Shown piece by piece: positions 6,047 to 7,583 of a DNA stretch of 7,583 nt (position 1 is its first letter; every line of letters begins with the position of its first letter). The stretch lies in assembly GCA_028692535.1 (NCBI GenBank), contig JAQUXD010000084.1, positions 1 to 7,583 of the forward strand, given 5' to 3'. This DNA comes from Eubacteriales bacterium. GTDB lineage: Bacteria > Bacillota > Clostridia > Peptostreptococcales > Anaerovoracaceae. A program made the translations under genes and the position numbers. Under the pieces are notes generated by a model that worked only from the letters and a program-made list of their open reading frames with translations, did no database searches and was not told the DNA's origin.

Positions 6047-7411
6047 ATGCATAAGAAAAAGAAAACCGGCACAACGCTCCTGGCGGTATTCTGCCTGGTT
6101 GTGGTTGCATTTGTATTGCTGTTGTTTTTCCCTTTGCCCGAAGAGGCGCCCGAGACAGAACCCGAACCCAGGTCCGCGGAGCTGACCATTCGATGTGCAG
6201 GTGATATCATGGGGCACTTGTCCCAGTTGATCGCCAATTACGATTCGGCTACGGGGATCTACGATTTTTCCGGTGATTACGAATACGTGCAAGACTACAT
6301 AAAAGAAGCGGATCTGTCTTTGTGCAACGTGGAGACGACTTTCCTGGGAGATGGGAATTATAAGGGTTATCCTTATTTCAATTCCCCGGACCAGCTTGCC
6401 GTTGACATTGCGGAGGCCGGCTTTGATGTGGCTTTGTTCTCCAACAACCACATTCTGGACACGAAGCTCGCCGGCCTGGAGCGCAGTCTTCAGGTGTTGG
6501 GCGATGCGGGACTTGCCACGGCAGGCGCCTACAGCCCGGGCGCGGAACGCACATTGATCGTTCCCGCGGGGGAGCTGAACGTCGGCATAGTGGCATATAC
6601 CTATGAAACAGCCCTGTACAACGGCCACCGCACGCTCAACGGCAGCATCATGCCGGCGGGCGCTCCGGAGCGCATCAATTCCTTCCGCTACTATGAGCTG
6701 GAAGAAGATCTTCGGCAGATTGCCGATGACATCGCGTCGGTACGGGCCCGGGGCGCGGATATCGTGATCACTTATTTCCATTGGGGAAACGAGTATCAGC
6801 GCAATGCCGGGGAAATCGAGAAGGAGATCGCTCTTCGAGCGGCTCAGGCAGGAACGGATATCATCTTTGCGTCCCATCCCCATGTGGTCCAGGAGATCGG
6901 CGAGATCCTTCTGGAAGAAGAGATCATTCCCGCTCCGCCGGCGGAAGAGGTCCCGGAACCCGAGAAGAGTTGGATCCTGAGCTTTCGGCAAAAATTCGGC
7001 ATCGGACTGCCGGAGCCGGAAGAAGAGATTATTCCGGACGAGGGACCAAAGATCCGCACGCGTGTCGTTCCGGTATTCTATTCCATGGGCAACTTTATTT
7101 CCAACCAAAGACAGGAAACGTTGGACAACAGATATACAGAGCAGGGAATGATCGCTTCCGTGCGCCTTACCTATGATTTGGATGCAGGCTACATCAAAGA
7201 GATCGATACGGAGTACATACCCACTTGGGTCGAAAAATACAACAAGAACGGAAAAACCCGCTATGCGATCATTCCGCTTGTGGGGGATTATCCCGAAAAT
7301 CCGGAGCTGCTGGCCTCGGGCCACGGAGCCCGGGCCGAGGAGGCGCTCACCGATATGATCGAGCTGATAGGAGGGGAGTACTTGTACCGATATGAGTACG
7401 GATCCGAATGA
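6047..7411 (+). CDS. CapA-family (PGA_cap, metallophosphatase-fold) protein, membrane-anchored
   Basis: Related to CapA/PgsA of poly-gamma-glutamate capsule machinery; the family has a calcineurin-like phosphoesterase fold but its reaction is mostly undefined. The 454-residue protein starts with KKKK and one hydrophobic helix (about 10-29), then a Pro/Glu-rich linker (30-43), so the catalytic part should be outside the cell. Family motifs are intact: CAGDIM (50-55), NVETTF (94-99), SNNH (132-135), FHWGNEY (244-250), SHPHV (276-280) and YSMGNFISNQ (345-354). Between SHPHV and SMGNF there is an unusually long acidic, proline-rich insertion (about 286-338) containing EEEIIP twice. The start has only a weak ribosome binding site and lies 18 bases after the NifU-like gene. 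No capB/capC-like genes are visible, so a capsule role cannot be claimed. The end overlaps the next start by 4 bases (ATGA). Confidence 0.92.
   Translation: MHKKKKTGTTLLAVFCLVVVAFVLLLFFPLPEEAPETEPEPRSAELTIRCAGDIMGHLSQLIANYDSATGIYDFSGDYEYVQDYIKEADLSLCNVETTFLGDGNYKGYPYFNSPDQLAVDIAEAGFDVALFSNNHILDTKLAGLERSLQVLGDAGLATAGAYSPGAERTLIVPAGELNVGIVAYTYETALYNGHRTLNGSIMPAGAPERINSFRYYELEEDLRQIADDIASVRARGADIVITYFHWGNEYQRNAGEIEKEIALRAAQAGTDIIFASHPHVVQEIGEILLEEEIIPAPPAEEVPEPEKSWILSFRQKFGIGLPEPEEEIIPDEGPKIRTRVVPVFYSMGNFISNQRQETLDNRYTEQGMIASVRLTYDLDAGYIKEIDTEYIPTWVEKYNKNGKTRYAIIPLVGDYPENPELLASGHGARAEEALTDMIELIGGEYLYRYEYGSE
6913..7035 (+). repeat. Short direct repeat within the CapA insertion
   Basis: GGAAGAAGAGATCATTCC (6913-6930) recurs as GGAAGAAGAGATTATTCC (7018-7035), 17 of 18 bases identical, offset by exactly 105 bases (35 codons) and in the same frame. 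Both copies encode EEEIIP, each flanked by proline/glutamate-rich sequence. The pair brackets most of the extra segment between two CapA core motifs, as if the segment grew by a small duplication. Confidence 0.6.
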
Positions 7412-7583
7412 ATGAAGATTTTGATACACTGACTCTTGAGATTGCCAGAAAATTTGCACCCGTTCCGCCCGGAGCGCCCGGTGTGCGTTTCCGCAGTTTG
7501 AAAGGCGGGCAGACGGCCGGGGCGATCCCGGAAGAAGCGAAGCTTCTTATAATGTCTTCGGATTATACGGATATCCGTCAAAG
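7408..7583 (+). CDS. Unidentified protein, N-terminal fragment (runs off the right edge)
   Basis: An open frame starts at ATG 7408, overlapping the CapA stop as ATGA, and stays open for 58 codons to the window end. The visible start is MNEDFDTLTLEIARKFAP, followed by a Pro/Gly-rich stretch (VPPGAPGVRF), a short basic turn, then IPEEAKLLIMSSDYTDIRQ. There is no signal peptide or membrane segment so far, so the product is probably cytoplasmic. I recognise no domain. The 4-base overlap, same strand and uninterrupted frame support a real gene translated together with CapA. The competing ATG at 7412 is closed after six codons (TGA) and can be excluded. Confidence 0.6.
   Translation, partial: MNEDFDTLTLEIARKFAPVPPGAPGVRFRSLKGGQTAGAIPEEAKLLIMSSDYTDIRQ

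Noticed and set aside
7315..7334. GC-rich hairpin CTCGGGC / GCCCGGG near the end of the CapA gene as a terminator.
   Set aside because: It lies about 80 bases before the stop codon, contains a G-T wobble, has no following T-run, and the next gene overlaps CapA, so termination here is unlikely.
6047..7411. CapA as evidence for a poly-gamma-glutamate capsule locus.
   Set aside because: No capB/pgsB or capC/pgsC-like gene is present in the window, and stand-alone CapA-family proteins are common in Clostridia without capsule synthesis.
5765..7459. A 564-codon open frame on the minus strand, opposite the NifU-like and CapA genes.
   Set aside because: Its translation shows no recognisable domain and is rich in Arg, His and Gln as expected of an antisense shadow, while the plus strand encodes intact, motif-bearing NifU and CapA proteins there.

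Overview
The window reads as chromosomal DNA of an anaerobic, low-to-mid-GC Firmicute of the class Clostridia. The evidence is an Rnf gene order that starts with rnfC followed by rnfD (the C-D-G-E-A-B order known from acetogens and amino-acid-fermenting clostridia), an ornithine-racemase-type PLP enzyme, a Gram-positive-style lipoprotein and strong AGGAGG ribosome binding sites. I see no phage, transposon, CRISPR, tRNA or rRNA signature.

Left part (1-1537, minus strand): the start of an rnf operon. rnfC is complete and rnfD is cut by the window edge, with a TGATG stop/start overlap between them. Rnf is the membrane ferredoxin:NAD+ oxidoreductase that couples electron transfer to Na+ or H+ transport.

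Middle (1538-1732): a 195-base AT-rich divergent intergenic region. It carries a plausible minus-strand promoter for rnf and one or two plausible plus-strand promoters.

Right part (1733-7583, plus strand): a tightly packed run of six genes with gaps of 15, -4, 10, 18 and -4 bases and no visible terminator, so probably one transcript. They are an AMP-forming (long-chain) acyl-CoA synthetase, an alanine/ornithine-racemase-family PLP enzyme, a branched-chain-amino-acid-type substrate-binding lipoprotein, a stand-alone NifU C-terminal-domain protein, a membrane-anchored CapA-family (PGA_cap) protein, and the first 58 codons of an unrecognised protein that runs off the right edge.

The functions are mixed. 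Possible links, all inferred: the racemase and the amino-acid-binding lipoprotein are translationally coupled and could serve one amino acid; the NifU-like protein could serve Fe-S-rich enzymes such as the divergent Rnf complex; CapA and the lipoprotein are both at the cell surface. I do not see a clear new system. The oddest elements are an acidic, proline-rich insertion with an internal repeat inside CapA, the permease-less binding protein coupled to a racemase, and the unidentified last gene.
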